A stretch of 64,000 bases of DNA from Metaphire vulgaris (GCA_018105865.1 CM030851.1:846501-910500), one strand, 5' to 3'; counted from the stretch's first letter, positions 11,381-22,299 are shown. Numbers and translations: made by a program. Notes: generated by a model from the letters alone, not told the origin.

Positions 11381-12389
11381 GGGAATTGTTTCCACACTCT
11401 GATTTAAGTCAGTTTATGTGACTTTTCACGAACTTTTAATTTGCCGAATGAAATGTATTTCGTTCGATTCTGGTACTCTTTATTCGTGTCCATTTTGAGG
11501 GGCCATTATGGCAACGCACCTAGCTACCATTGCTTTGCTTTATTGATTCGCATTCATTAAATAGACCGGGGCGGCCATCTGATTGGCGGCCCTCAGGGCA
11601 TCTTTCAAAATAAATTGTATTGACCCTATTTATGCATACAATATTGAGTCATGAATAAGACTGTTCCTGTGATTAATTTAGTAAAATAGTAATTTACCTT
11701 AAACTGCCGTTTAATTGTAGCTGTTGCCAGTTACTGCAGTTACGTGACTGCAGTGACTGCTACAGTTGAAAGCAATGATACGCGAAAGGTACCAAAAATG
11801 CGGTCATCCGCATGCTGATCAACATTTATAATGGCCCGCTTGTAGTAGGTTTGGCCACCCCTAAATAGACAGTTAACAAGTAAGCAGTGTGTTTAGAGTC
11901 ATTGCACTGGGCTGGATTTCAGTCTATTTGACACAAAGCTCCATATACCGGTACTTGCCATGCATACTTTTGATGTATTTAGATGTTCTGACACTTTCAG
12001 CTTGAGAGTTACCTCCGACAGACTTGCTTTTATGTTGTTTTAGTGCCAGCTGCATAGCTAGAAAATTCTGAATCTATATCTTGGAATTGAAATTTAATTC
12101 GGAAATAGAATTGCATTGCCAATAGAATTGCAATAGCTACGATGACTGGAGATCATGACATTGGCCAGTGGAATGAGTACTGCTGAAGGCAGCGGCTTCT
12201 ATCCCCCCCTTGAAGCCGGGTTCAATTCCCCCCCCCCAAAAAAAATACAATCCCCCAAATTACAAATTCCCCTTGCTAATTTGCTCACTTGTGGACTTAG
12301 TATTATTTTCAGCCTTTTATCCTTTGTATTAGGCATAGCTATCATGTACCATTGATTACGTCCAGTAGCGTCATTTCACGCTTTTCTTG

Positions 12390-12600
12390 AGGCTAGATAA
12401 TTTTTTTGCAAATTTTTGCAAATTTTAGCAATTTTTTGCAAATCTTATGCATTTGTGCAAATTTTGTGCAAAATTTTGGCAAATTTTGTGCAAAATTTTG
12501 GCAAATTTTGGTCAATTTTGGCAAATTTTATGGCCAATGTTGGCAAATTTGCAAATTTTTTATATTTTTGGCAATTGTTTGCAATTTTTGCGCATTAATA
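12390..12600. repeat. GCAAATTTTGG tandem minisatellite
   Basis: Short units of the form GCAAATTTT(GTG/GG) repeat head to tail about 15 times with variable spacing. All frames that stay open across it are artefacts of the repeat. Confidence 0.65.
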
Positions 12601-13024
12601 CATTATAAATAAATTTTTTTTCATTTTGGGGGGCCATGCCCCCTGCCTCCAAATGACGCCACTGATTACGTCACGATTGGTGTTATTTTGAATCAATATC
12701 AGTGTCGGTTCTGTTCAGATAAGTAGCATCATTTAGCTTATTAATAGTTTATATAATGGTGTTGAAAGCAAAATATTTCCCCCCCATTTTTTTTCCGGGC
12801 GCACACTGCGCCCACCTTAAATAGGGATAGAAGCCCCTGGCTGAAGGGATGTCGTATTGAAGTCTGTGTATATATGCTCATTGCTCAAAGGTGATAGGTA
12901 CTGAGCATAGCAAGATGCAACATAAATATGTTTAGAAAATGAGAGTGTGTAGTCAGATATTACAACAAGATTGCAAGCTGACTGGAATACATTAAGTAAT
13001 AAATCACTGAAAGAAAGTAGTCAA

Positions 13025-13203
13025 ATGAATTAATTCAATACACTTCTATGACACCACTATCATAATGCCTAGGGCATCAGCCAATGGCACACCATATCCA
13101 GTCTGAATTTGAGCCAGGTCAAGCCTGTAACGCCAGTCAGATCAGCTGGGAGCAACCCAAGGGGATAGGCCAAGAATCTAAGGAGGGATAGGTCCAACCA
13201 AAC
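13025..13203 (-). repeat. Short retroposon, copy 3
   Basis: Starts at AATTCAATACACTTCTATGA and contains GAGCCAGGTCAAGCCTG and CAGTCAGATCAGC, as in the copies at 4238 and 18130. It ends against the palindrome at 13204-13242. Confidence 0.6.
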
Positions 13204-13242
13204 AACCTGTCCTTAAGGCCCTGAGGGCCTTAAGGACAGGTT
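13204..13242. repeat. 39-bp near-perfect palindrome
   Basis: Arms of 19 bp beginning AACCTGTCCTTAAGGCCCT are exactly inverted around a single central G. It sits at the retroposon/LINE junction. It may be a foldback of the retroposon end or a cloning or assembly hairpin. Confidence 0.75.
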
Positions 13243-13480
13243 GATCTTTTTAAGCTGAGATGGTGAATCTGGCAGAAGGAATTATTTTAGCTGGATTGAA
13301 GGGCAGTTTAAGGGTGTACCCCTGAACTGAGATAAATCCAATGACTCAGGTCTTAGCCAAACTGATTGTCAGGTACAACATATTCGGTGTTTTGGAAAAC
13401 TTTGGAAATTTGTGTTCTAATTCACGTCGTCATTCGAGTTCATATAAAAGAAACGCATAAGAAATTTTGATGACTGACTA

Positions 13481-13639
13481 ATGAGACGGTTGACTTGCTG
13501 CCTTTTCATGGTAGTTCTGTTAAATTTTCTTCCAGTTGCCACTGCTTTTAATCAAACAATCAATACGATCCCTGCATCAGTAGACCGAAAGATGCTGTGG
13601 TTATGGATTACCAAGTCTTGTTTTATTCTTAGAATGTAA
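13481..13639 (+). other. Signal-peptide-like open frame upstream of the receptor exon
   Basis: A 52-codon frame begins MRRLTCCLFMVVLLNFLPVA, a convincing secretion-signal profile, 190 bp upstream of the first certain BMPR2 exon. The next exon needs one carried base. The only donor of that phase here is a poor GTTTTA, which would leave a 51-bp intron, unlike the rest of the gene. It is kept as a candidate first exon only. Confidence 0.25.
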
Positions 13640-13670
13640 CATAGAAATTTGAACTTATTTGTCTTTTGAG

Positions 13671-13904
13671 GCTCTGGTTATGCAGCTGACGAAAGGGCAG
13701 GAATTCACTGTGCGTATCTGAATAACAGTGTATTTGCACTGCGGTCCGGTCGGGGAATTGTCATCGAACCTTCGTTGCAGCTGAACGAGACGAATGCGAC
13801 CGTCGTGGCGACCACCGAACGTTGCAAAGATGAAGCCCAATTCTGCTACACGTTTTGGCAAATCGACCCGACGGATCGCACCAATGTCTTATTTCTGATG
13901 CAAG
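13671..13904 (+). CDS. BMPR2: BMPR2 ectodomain exon A
   Basis: The acceptor TCTTTTGAG precedes it, and an in-frame stop at 13667 forces the exon to start after it. It encodes [10 protein letters not shown], an N-glycosylation sequon in LNETNATV, and [13 protein letters not shown], which matches the first cysteine pairs of the three-finger activin-receptor fold. It ends in phase 1 at CAAG/GTGAAA. Confidence 0.85.
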
Positions 13905-16900
13905 GTGAAATTGCCTCTGCCTGTATGTTCAGAACTAGGCCGGTATTTCTGTGTGCTTTTCAAGGTCATGTACCGTAGTATTTCACATGTGTATGTTGTC
14001 AGGACCATTTGCCTTTACAAGAAATCAGTTGCATAGCCAGGATTCTGGAATGGGGGGGGGTACTTTGAAAATTTTCAGATGAAAAAGTCTTGATGAACAA
14101 AACTCCATTGGCAAGTTAAGCTGCAACGCTTCAGAATGATTTCTGTCTTCCTCATGATCCTACCTTCCACCCCTTAAACTACTGAACGGTTTTGCACAAA
14201 TCTCACAACCAGTCCCGGCCAAATGAAGCAGGCCGATCCCCATCATGGCTGCACCAATGAAAGAAATAGTCAAATTGCCTAATTGTTTAGACAGTGTTCA
14301 CGCAACTCTTTTGAGAAGCAATTCTTTTTGGAAATCTGATTTTTGTGCCAAGCGTTTCATTTCTAGTAATAACATTGATTATTCGTTATTATAATGATTA
14401 TGGAAATTCCTGCTTCTGCTGAAAAATTTTATATTAAGGTCTATAAAAAATGGCAGCAGTTTTTTCTAGTCTATATTAAGCAATAATTATTTTATTATAG
14501 ACTTGCATATATTGCTACTTGTTGTTTTACCTGGGCTGTAGCTGTTATCATCAATGTTGTGGAGTTGTAGTAATGTGTTAGAATTCCATTAATAATGAAT
14601 TGCCAATTTTGTAGACATGATCCTTGGTTGTTGTGCTGATGTTTTAAAGCCTGTTTTTCTGGACAGCTGCATTTGAGCCCTCTATTCCATTTTTGCAAGC
14701 GAGTCGTTGATGTACATTTGACTGATACCGGAGTTCATAATGTCTCCTTTTCACATAAGGGTATCATTAGTGTGTAAAATAAAAAATATGAAATTCTGAG
14801 TTTTTTGTGACACAAGTGATGTGCTCCGGTTGCATTTTGATGACGCTGATGCGTGTTCTTTTTTCTTTTTGGTTGTTAGGTTGCTGGGAGAATGGAGATG
14901 AGCAGCACTGTTCTACAGCCGACTGTGTTGCAGACTTTCCGATCAGCAGAGACGAGATTCGAAACAGCACTCGCTTCTGCTGCTGTGCTGGCAGTATGTG
15001 CAATGTAAATGTAACTGACAACGTCAACCTCACCGCACTGGAACTGCTGAGGAAGGCTGAGGAAGGTCTGGAGCATTTTGAAGATGTCACCTTTGACCCT
15101 TGATGTAGATTTGACCTGTAACTTAGACTTGACCTTTGCCTTTTGTTGATAATACTGAAACTCATCATTCTGTTGAGTTAACTGTTTACCCTTATCACTG
15201 GTTTTATTCATCTTACTAAGCAGACACAGTTGAAGCTGTGTATAAACAATCGTACTGTATTCTGTTCTTAAGATTATGACTTGAAGCATGTCCGATTTCT
15301 ACTGCATATACTTACAAATAGTAGAAAATATTCTCTAGACTAGCACTTCTGCTGTTTTACCCAACTTTTCTGCCTCAACATATGACAGGAGGCTTGTGCC
15401 CCCCGCCTCTTCCCTGCCCAACCAGCCACTGATCAGATTCTGGGTCTGACTTTCTTTGTCCTTCCTAGCATTGACTAATCTAACCTTATGCTTCCATAGT
15501 GCCACTTCATAATGAATAGAAGCATCAGCCGATGGCATGACAAATGAAATCACACAAAATCCAAGTCAGAATCCCGGATGCTGGATTACTGGGCGATCAG
15601 ATCCCAGTCTATGATGGATAAGCCATCCGGATGAATTGTACGGTTAAGCCGAGTAATTTTGAATTGTACACTTTTCATTATACATTATGATTAAGCTTTA
15701 AATTTACGTTCGGGATTTAATGCAACTGTATCTAAGTTTATTGTTCATGACTGACAACATGTTTGAGTATACGTGACATACATTTTCATCTTGGTCTGTG
15801 TTAAAATCATATGAAGTTATAGAAGTTCTGTTGATGTTTTGTCATTCTGAAATCTTTGCAGCTAAGACAGAACTTGAGAGTTTTGCTTCTTTTCTTGCAG
15901 CATTTGAATTATCTCAGCCCAGCAACAGTTTGGTGATCGTCATAGCCGTCATCTTCATCGGGGTGACAGCTGCAATTGTCACAGCGCTTGTACTTCTGAT
16001 TCGCTGCTACCACAAGTCGTACAAAGACGACGACGTTGAGGCCAGCTTGTTCCTGGTCCCCCCTCCCGACCTCACCTCTAGACAGCTTGACCTGGACGAC
16101 CTGAAGCCCGAGTGCACCATCCATCGCGGACGTTACGGCGAAGTCTGCAAGGCCGTTCTGAACGACACCGAGGTGGCGGTCAAAAGCCTGCATCCGAGCC
16201 ATCGCCAGTACTACTACAACGAACGCGACATCTACATGCAGGTGCGCATGCAGCACGAGAACATCGCCAGGTTCTGTGGCTACTACGACAGACCGGCCGA
16301 AAACGAGTCGCCGGCACAGTACATGATCGTGACTGCGTACATGGAGCACGGCACGCTGACTAATTACCTGAAGAACAACACCGTCGATTGGCAGACGATG
16401 TGTCGGATGTGGCATTCGATGACGTCGGGTCTTGCCCACCTGCACACCGAAATAACCATTGGAGGTTTGCTTTCTGTTTGTTTCATCGCTTTCTAAATGT
16501 TGCTGCTTGGAGTTGAGCGAGTGAGTGTGTGTGTGTGTGTGGTCTGTGTGATTTTGACTGTTTGGGGTTAGGCTGTTTTACTTTAACAGAACATGACTGA
16601 CTTTGGTTGATGTTAGGTGATGATTATTATTAGCTGTTTTGACAATATTGGCAAACTAAGCATCCTCTAAGCGATAAGAACACAATTTTGGAACTTAACT
16701 TAACCTTTAAAAGAGAAAAAAGAACTTCTGCTTGTTGTTAGTTGTCACATTAAGTCGATGTTTTGATTGCCGTTTTGTTGTGATACTGACCAGAACTAAG
16801 ATATCCGATTTTAAGTTGTTGATCATCCAAAGTTTCTGCTGAGTTTGAAAGCAGTCGTAAGGGGAAACTCTCCTTGATTTCAGACAAAGTGAAGCCTACC

Positions 16901-19900
16901 ATTGCGCACCGTGACTTCAATTCCCGGAACATTCTCGTCAAGCCCGACCTCAGCTGCTGTGTTTGTGACTTTGGACTGGCAATGAAGATTCTGACGCCAC
17001 GACTGACCAGCTCAAATGGCGCTGACCACGACGAACATCTTTCCCTGGCAGACGTACGTTGTCTGCTTTCTACATGACTGTTTTGGCAACCAATATCTGT
17101 TTTGTAATGTAGTATACTTGATTCAATACAGAAACGAAGACTGAAATGGTTTGGTCATGTTGAACGAACAATGGAAGAAAGACTACCAAAGAATGCACTA
17201 TGCAACTATGTTGAAGTGAAAAGGAGAAAAGGAAGACCAACCAAAACATGGATAGAAAACTTAAAAGAGGATGCAGAAGGAATGCAAATGAACTTCATCC
17301 AGGGCAGCAAGAGATAGACAGAAGTGGAATAGGGTTGGACAAAAGGAAAGAAAGAAAAGAAAGAAAAGAAAGGAATAATTACTCAGGCTGTCGGTTGTAT
17401 TGCTAACAATAGCCCTGGTGGTGATGATAGCAAATAACTAGTTTAACTTTAAATTAGGGAAAATACACAATTTTCAGTACTTTATTTTATGTTATACATG
17501 AATTATCAAGATTAAGAGAAATTCAATGGCTAATCCACTGATTTCTTTAGATTTTTATGCAAAATTGCCCTTTTATTTTGCAATTGCTTGACTGCTGATG
17601 TAATATTATTGATAGTATGCTATCATTTGCAGGTCCATTTGAGGTATAACATACATAGAATTGGTCAACTTGTGTGACAGTAGAAAAGATTGAATTAATT
17701 TGGACATTTGCATCAAGGAAATGTATCAGATTGCAGCTTGAGATCATGGATAGTGCGTCTTTAAGAAGAACGACTGACACATCTACCATTATTCACAGAT
17801 GCTGGTTTTCTTTTCAGGTTGGCACATTGCGCTACATGGCACCTGAGGTCCTGGAAGGTTCTGTTAACCTTTTTGACTGCAAGACCTCTCTGACCCAGGT
17901 CGACATCTATTCGCTTGGTCTGGTGTTCTGGGAGGTGGCGACACGATGCCACGACCTGTATCAAGGTAGAGACTGAAATCAGAAATTCCCTTCTATGTAT
18001 CGTGACGTTCTCTAATGTCTAATCATTGTTTTACTTTCCCTAACAGGGACAGTTTGTCACAAAGAGAAGAGACTTTTTTGGAACAATAAAAACCCTTAAG
18101 TTTAAAACAGAGTCTCTATTATATTGTTGGGATCAAACAAGCAATCAATAAACTTCTATGGTGCCACTGTCATAATGCTGAGGGCATCAGCCGATGGCGT
18201 ACCATATCCAATCCGGATTAGAGCCAGGTCAGACCAGAAAGGTGAGTCAGATCGGTGGGAGAGCAACAATCTAAGGGAGATAGGCAAAGGTAAACAGGTA
18301 TATCTTAGGACTAGGTTTATGGGTTGGTGACTTAATTCTGTGTGAACCAGTACTTTGGTGTTAGTGTTTTTGGAAATTTGGTTCTTGATGACTGAAAGTC
18401 CAGGTTATGAATAGGAGTTTCCATGGAAAACTATGGACTTCTGCTGAGTCGTGAAGAATTGGTCCCTGCAATGTGAGGATCTGCATTAAGACTCACTTCG
18501 TGACTTCGTGTGCTGATGAATTTTCGCTGAGCTGTTATCTTGTTATTGAAATTTTTGCTGTTGTTTAATGTATTACCATTAATCACTGAGTTTTTTTAGT
18601 GCTGTACAGCTTTTCTTGATTTCTCCCTAACTCATAGGATTGCCAGCACCAGAATATCGGCTCCCTTTTGAGGTGGAAGTGGGAATCCATCCTTCGTTTG
18701 AGGACATGCAAGTTCTTGTATCGAGAAACAAGGCAAGGCCGTTGTTCCCGGAAATCTGGAAGGACAGCAATTTGGTACGTTAATGTAACAAAGGCCGTTA
18801 TAACGTTAATGTAGCAGAGGCCATTGGTGCATTATGTAACAGAAAGCCATTAGTGAGAAACAAAGTAAGACTGTATTTTGGGTGCCTTGATGGCTTTGCC
18901 CATTCATTTATTTGTAACGTAATGTAAACTGGACGAGTGTTCTCGGGGCAAATGGGGAAAGGGTTAATTTAGTCAGCATGCAACTTTAAACTATTGCGCT
19001 GCGCATTATTATGAAAGCGCTACATGAATACCGGTAATATTGAAATTTGGATTTACGTTAAAATGTAAGTATTATATTACAATCCTATTGATCCAAAGTT
19101 ATGCTAGATTGTGCTGTGAAACTTGTATTTATTTGTTTGCCAATGAATGTCTTGCTACCCTGAAACTAATAACTGCTGTTAAACAGATTTGTCCAGTGAG
19201 GAGGAAAGGATAGCTCTGTGGCGTAATGTAGGGTGTCTTGTATTTAAATGATTTGTTAACTTTTGTACTGCTTTTGTTTCTTTCGTCATCTTGCGTTATA
19301 TTTTCTGAAGTCCTGAGATGACTCTGGTCAAGATAACCTGGCATCATCTGTGCAGTACAAAACAATTGACAGAAGATTGGCGTTAAACTGAAAAACAACC
19401 TTTGCTATTGAAAGACTTACGAGTGACCTTGACTAAACATGGGTCAGCCTGAAAAGCATGAGTCACTCTGTAAAGCATGAGTAACTCTGAAAAACATGAG
19501 TCATTCTGAAAAATATGAGTCACTTTGAAAAGCATGAGTCAACCTGGAAAGAGCAAACCTCTGTTGATCATGTTCTTAAATTTACTAATCAAATTGAGTG
19601 TATTTTGCGTACTTGATATAATTATGATTTGTATTTCTTTGGTGCAGGCAATTCGATCAATGAAGGACACAATTGAGGAATGTTGGGACCAAGATCCAGA
19701 AGCCAGAGTGTCGGCTGTGTGTGTCGAGGAGCGCTCGCGGGAAATGGGAGTCATGTGGGACAATTGGCAAAGATGTAGTTTGCTATTCCACTTGGATTTA
19801 GAAAATTTCAGTTTATAGGCATTGCTAATAGATGATTCACAATAGTTTCCTCTTTTGAAGTTTTTATATATTACAAATTATTATACATATGTTCTTCAGA

Positions 19901-21800
19901 GTTATGCTTTGGACTAATCACTCATGTGTTGAAATTTCATCATTTCACTGTGCAGTGATTGAAAATTGACTGAAACTGAACAGTTCTGCTATTTAGTAAG
20001 TGGCCTGGAGATTTGTGCTTAATGTCAAATGCCTAATATCCAGGCTGCATAGTTAACTAGTCACTCTGATACAGGAATAGCATTAAGTGGCACAGTTTAA
20101 AACAGAAATCAAAAATACAAATCTATGTACGAAACAGAGGTCAATTATGAGACAGTTTGAGCAATGCTATGAGTTGTTGACCTGTTGACATTCAAATTGT
20201 TTCATAATTTGCCTCTGTATTCTGTATGAATTCCTGTTTGATGATCTGCATTGAAGTATGACTTTTTAGTTGTGTAGTAGGTTTGACTGTAATTCTCGGG
20301 ACTTTTGGAATTATTGTCATGTAGGCATGACACCAACGGTCAACTTCAGTCATCTTAAGGATTTGGAGGACAAAGCTGTGGTCCAGCATAACCTCACATT
20401 CAGTAATTCATCTGGGTCAATGTCCTCTCTGACCACTGGTGTCGTATCGACGATTCAAGGGTCAGAACCGACAGCATCAACATCTGGTCAGAGCTCCACC
20501 GACCCGGTCGTCCCGGGTCATAATCCTGCTGCATCCTATCCGAAGGAGCAGAGCACGTCGACGGCGACGATCGAGACGATGATGACGCTGTCGCCTTCGG
20601 AGACCCGCGAATCGACGTACGGCACGCGGCCGCCAATGACCGGAAAACCCGACTGCAATCTGATATATGCAAAGACGAATATAGCAAGACAGCCGCATCA
20701 GGGGCAGAACCCAACCGTCGAAAGAAACACCCACAAGAAAAGCGACGAGGAGCTCGCCATCGAGGGCAACACCCTCGTCAACAAGTGCAGAATGACCGCA
20801 GCCCAGCAGCAGAACGGAAACATCATCAATTCTGGCGCCCTCCTCCTCGACACGATCGCAAGGAACGGCGATTCGAGAGCGCTGGTCGAGAACGACATCC
20901 TCGATTTTCAGAATCAAAACACGCTCGCGCTGAACGCGACGCTCGGGCGTCCTCCCCAGAGCGGCCGCGTTCTGTCCGCCCAGCGTACGCAGCATCGTAT
21001 CTCGTTTGTTCCGAATCCCGTCGACTTTCCCAGCGGCCAGGTGCTGTCTGAGCCGATCGTGCGTCCGAAGAAGCAGAACATTCCCAGTAACGGTGCCGTG
21101 AATTATTCGGTCGTGAGAGCCGCCGCACCCAGCTGTGATAAAACATCTAACAAGGGACAGGCGAAGACGAAGCCGGTCGCCAAAAACAAGTCTCCGTCTT
21201 TTCGGAAGTTTACGTTCCCTTTTGGTTTTGGGCGACGTGGAAAGGCCAACCAGTCGAACAACGGTACCCCGAAAGACAACCGGAACAACGGGGAGGTGCG
21301 CCAAATGGCGTCCGAGGTGTGTCTCGTCGACGGCCGGATGGTCGTGCGACCGAATTCTTTGGCGCTGAACGGCATCTGTGCCGTGCCGAACGAGCACCGC
21401 GTTTCAAACATGAATCTTCAAGCTGCTGGTCTGCTGGAAGCGCCGGACGAACGTACCGGCGCGACCGAGAATTCGCTGAACCTGGAATTGGTGAACGGCA
21501 ACCCGAGCGGCTGCAGAGAGGGGAGCTTCTTCAGAGGGCGAGGCTACGAACGAAATCGCAAACGCGGCATCGTCGTGCAGAGACAACACGACCTCAGGCG
21601 GCTGCGGCAACACGGCGGCGGCACAGCAGCCGACGGTGAACACGGACGGAGCGGGGAATTCGAGTAGTCCGTACGACAACTCTGCTGGGACGGATTCTAC
21701 AAACAAGTCTTCGTCGCACTCTGAAAGATCGGTCAGCGACAACATGGCATACGAGGCATCGTGCTCCCCGGTCAAGAGAGTCAATACGTGCTTGGTCTGA
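13671..21800 (+). CDS. BMPR2: Bone morphogenetic protein receptor type II (BMPR2-like receptor serine/threonine kinase), exon 1 missing
   Basis: Exons 13671-13904, 14880-15065, 15901-16464, 16884-17053, 17818-17965, 18638-18774, 19648-19774 and 20325-21800 join in consistent phase to about 1,010 codons, close to the 1,038-residue human protein. Order: cysteine-rich ligand-binding ectodomain, single membrane helix, kinase domain (AVK lysine, HRDFNSRN catalytic loop, [13 protein letters not shown]) and a long Ser/Asn-rich cytoplasmic tail. The segments [17 protein letters not shown] and the long tail separate it from activin type II receptors. BMPR2 at the plasma membrane binds BMP ligands and phosphorylates type I receptors, leading to Smad signalling. 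The 148-bp and 137-bp exons equal human exons 9 and 10 as I recall them, and the phases of the neighbouring junctions agree. Oddities: the signal-peptide exon was not located, the first glycine of the nucleotide loop is His, and the last exon has a frameshift near 21520. Confidence 0.93.
14027..14080. repeat. MITE end fragment (CAGTTGCATAGCCAGGATTC)
   Basis: The left end matches 49846-49880 (CAATGGCGTAGCCAGGATTC followed by a G-rich run). No right end was found nearby. It lies in the first located BMPR2 intron. Confidence 0.45.
14880..15065 (+). CDS. BMPR2: BMPR2 ectodomain exon B
   Basis: Encodes [16 protein letters not shown] and the diagnostic [17 protein letters not shown], the C-terminal cysteine box of type II receptor ectodomains. 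The donor at 15065 is set by phase: one base carries over to complete Ala in the next exon. Reading through gives a stop at 15103, so splicing here is required. Confidence 0.88.
15470..15625 (-). repeat. Short retroposon, copy 4 (diverged)
   Basis: TGCTTCCATAGTGCCACTTC and GCATCAGCCGATGGCATGAC match the order in the copies at 13025 and 18130. It lies in the intron before the membrane-helix exon. Confidence 0.5.
15901..16464 (+). CDS. BMPR2: BMPR2 membrane helix and kinase N-lobe exon
   Basis: This 564-bp exon holds the transmembrane helix (about 15930-16001), the juxtamembrane segment, the nucleotide loop [13 protein letters not shown], the lysine strand TEVAVKSL, the helix C segment [19 protein letters not shown] and the hinge. 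In human BMPR2 this part is split over several exons, so introns were either lost here or gained in vertebrates. The usual first glycine of the loop (GRGRYG) is His. Confidence 0.92.
16884..17053 (+). CDS. BMPR2: BMPR2 catalytic-loop exon
   Basis: Encodes [17 protein letters not shown] and [11 protein letters not shown], that is the catalytic aspartate and the DFG metal-binding motif, then an Asp/His-rich activation segment ending HLSLAD in phase 0. The entering phase 1 and leaving phase 0 match human exon 8 boundaries as I recall them. Confidence 0.92.
17118..17420 (+). mobile_element. LINE C-terminal fragment in a BMPR2 intron
   Basis: The + strand reads [20 protein letters not shown] followed by [20 protein letters not shown], the conserved C-terminus of RTE/jockey-like LINE polymerases, then a GAAA-rich stretch and a tail. 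It is 5' truncated and has a stop after KR. Confidence 0.72.
17818..17965 (+). CDS. BMPR2: BMPR2 kinase exon with the APE motif
   Basis: Encodes [20 protein letters not shown], then [20 protein letters not shown]. These are the APE motif, the conserved aspartate of helix F and the type II receptor 'RC.DL' segment. Length is 148 bp, phase 0 to phase 1. Confidence 0.93.
18130..18320 (-). repeat. Short retroposon, copy 5
   Basis: CAATCAATAAACTTCTATGG, then GCATCAGCCGATGGCGTACC and TTAGAGCCAGGTCAGACC, the same order as the other copies, with the CAAT-repeat at the left. Confidence 0.6.
18638..18774 (+). CDS. BMPR2: BMPR2 kinase C-lobe exon
   Basis: Encodes [20 protein letters not shown] and [20 protein letters not shown], closely following the vertebrate '[19 protein letters not shown]' segment. 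Length is 137 bp, phase 1 to 0. Confidence 0.93.
19443..19550. repeat. Minisatellite with TGAGTCA motifs in a BMPR2 intron
   Basis: Units of about 19-20 bp (GAAAAGCATGAGTCACTCT) repeat about six times. TGAGTCA, the AP-1 consensus, occurs at 19459, 19497, 19516 and 19535. Any regulatory role is inference. Confidence 0.65.
19648..19774 (+). CDS. BMPR2: BMPR2 kinase C-terminal exon
   Basis: Encodes [20 protein letters not shown], then [16 protein letters not shown], the end of the kinase fold with the conserved arginine of subdomain XI. It leaves in phase 1 at AGAT/GTAGTT. A TGAGTCA-rich minisatellite lies just upstream in the intron. Confidence 0.92.
20325..21800 (+). CDS. BMPR2: BMPR2 cytoplasmic tail exon, with an apparent frameshift
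   Basis: The exon begins [16 protein letters not shown], matching the vertebrate 'SPTVNPMST' start of the tail. About 400 residues of Ser/Thr/Asn-rich sequence follow, including the basic stretch [18 protein letters not shown]. The frame then runs into an atypical Arg-rich end and stops at 21667. One base earlier in phase, from the GGGG run at 21520-21523, the tail stays Ser/Asn/Thr-rich to [13 protein letters not shown] and a stop at 21798-21800. The second reading has the expected composition and a C-terminus resembling vertebrate BMPR2 ('...NCL'). Confidence 0.85.
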
Positions 21801-22299
21801 CGATGAAACAGTTTAAATGGATTTTCTGCAAACGTAGACTGCTACTTTTCCCCACAAACTGCTCTGCGAGGATGATTACTTACAGTTGCTGTTAATGGAA
21901 TCAGTCCTTGCTTCTTGTTTGATGTAATGAGCGTATTTTCCGGACTGTTTGGCGGTTTTGGCCCGATTCGAGTCCAAGACTTGCCACTGTACTAGGTGTA
22001 GTCTTTAGGGTTTGAATTCAAATTGAATTTGGTGCTCATTTGAGTTATTTTCATGAGTTGCTGAGTGGGCTTCTGAGTCGGTGCTGCAGACATAGGCGGG
22101 GTTTGAGTGGGGCCAGACCAGGGACCTGTTGAGAGCCATTCTTTGGGACCCAGTGGTGTGCTTTAAATATGCATTATTTAAATTATCTTTTGATGTGCTG
22201 ATGGCCCTTCACTTTCCTGAGGCCAGGGGGAAAGTGCCCCTCCTCTCCCCCTTCTTTCCATGGCCATGCCCAAGTGACTACATGAAATATTGTCATTTG

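Larger units (their letters stand above)
12960..13310 (-). mobile_element. LINE fragment interrupted by a short retroposon
   Basis: GATTGCAAGCTGACTGG (12970) and AAGCTGAGATGGTG (13250) match, in order, 63106-63195 of the LINE at 62304-63640. The matching parts are separated here by the retroposon copy at 13025-13203, so the retroposon inserted into an older LINE fragment. Confidence 0.6.

Noticed and set aside
15798..15900. N-terminal extension of the BMPR2 membrane exon ([12 protein letters not shown]...)
   Set aside because: The exon must start at the acceptor at 15900/15901. The extension is intron sequence that happens to be open.
20477..21397. 306-codon minus-strand open frame opposite the BMPR2 tail
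   Set aside because: It lies entirely antisense to the supported tail exon. Arg/His/Leu-rich composition is what the reverse of a Ser/Asn-rich GC-biased exon gives, and no domain is visible.
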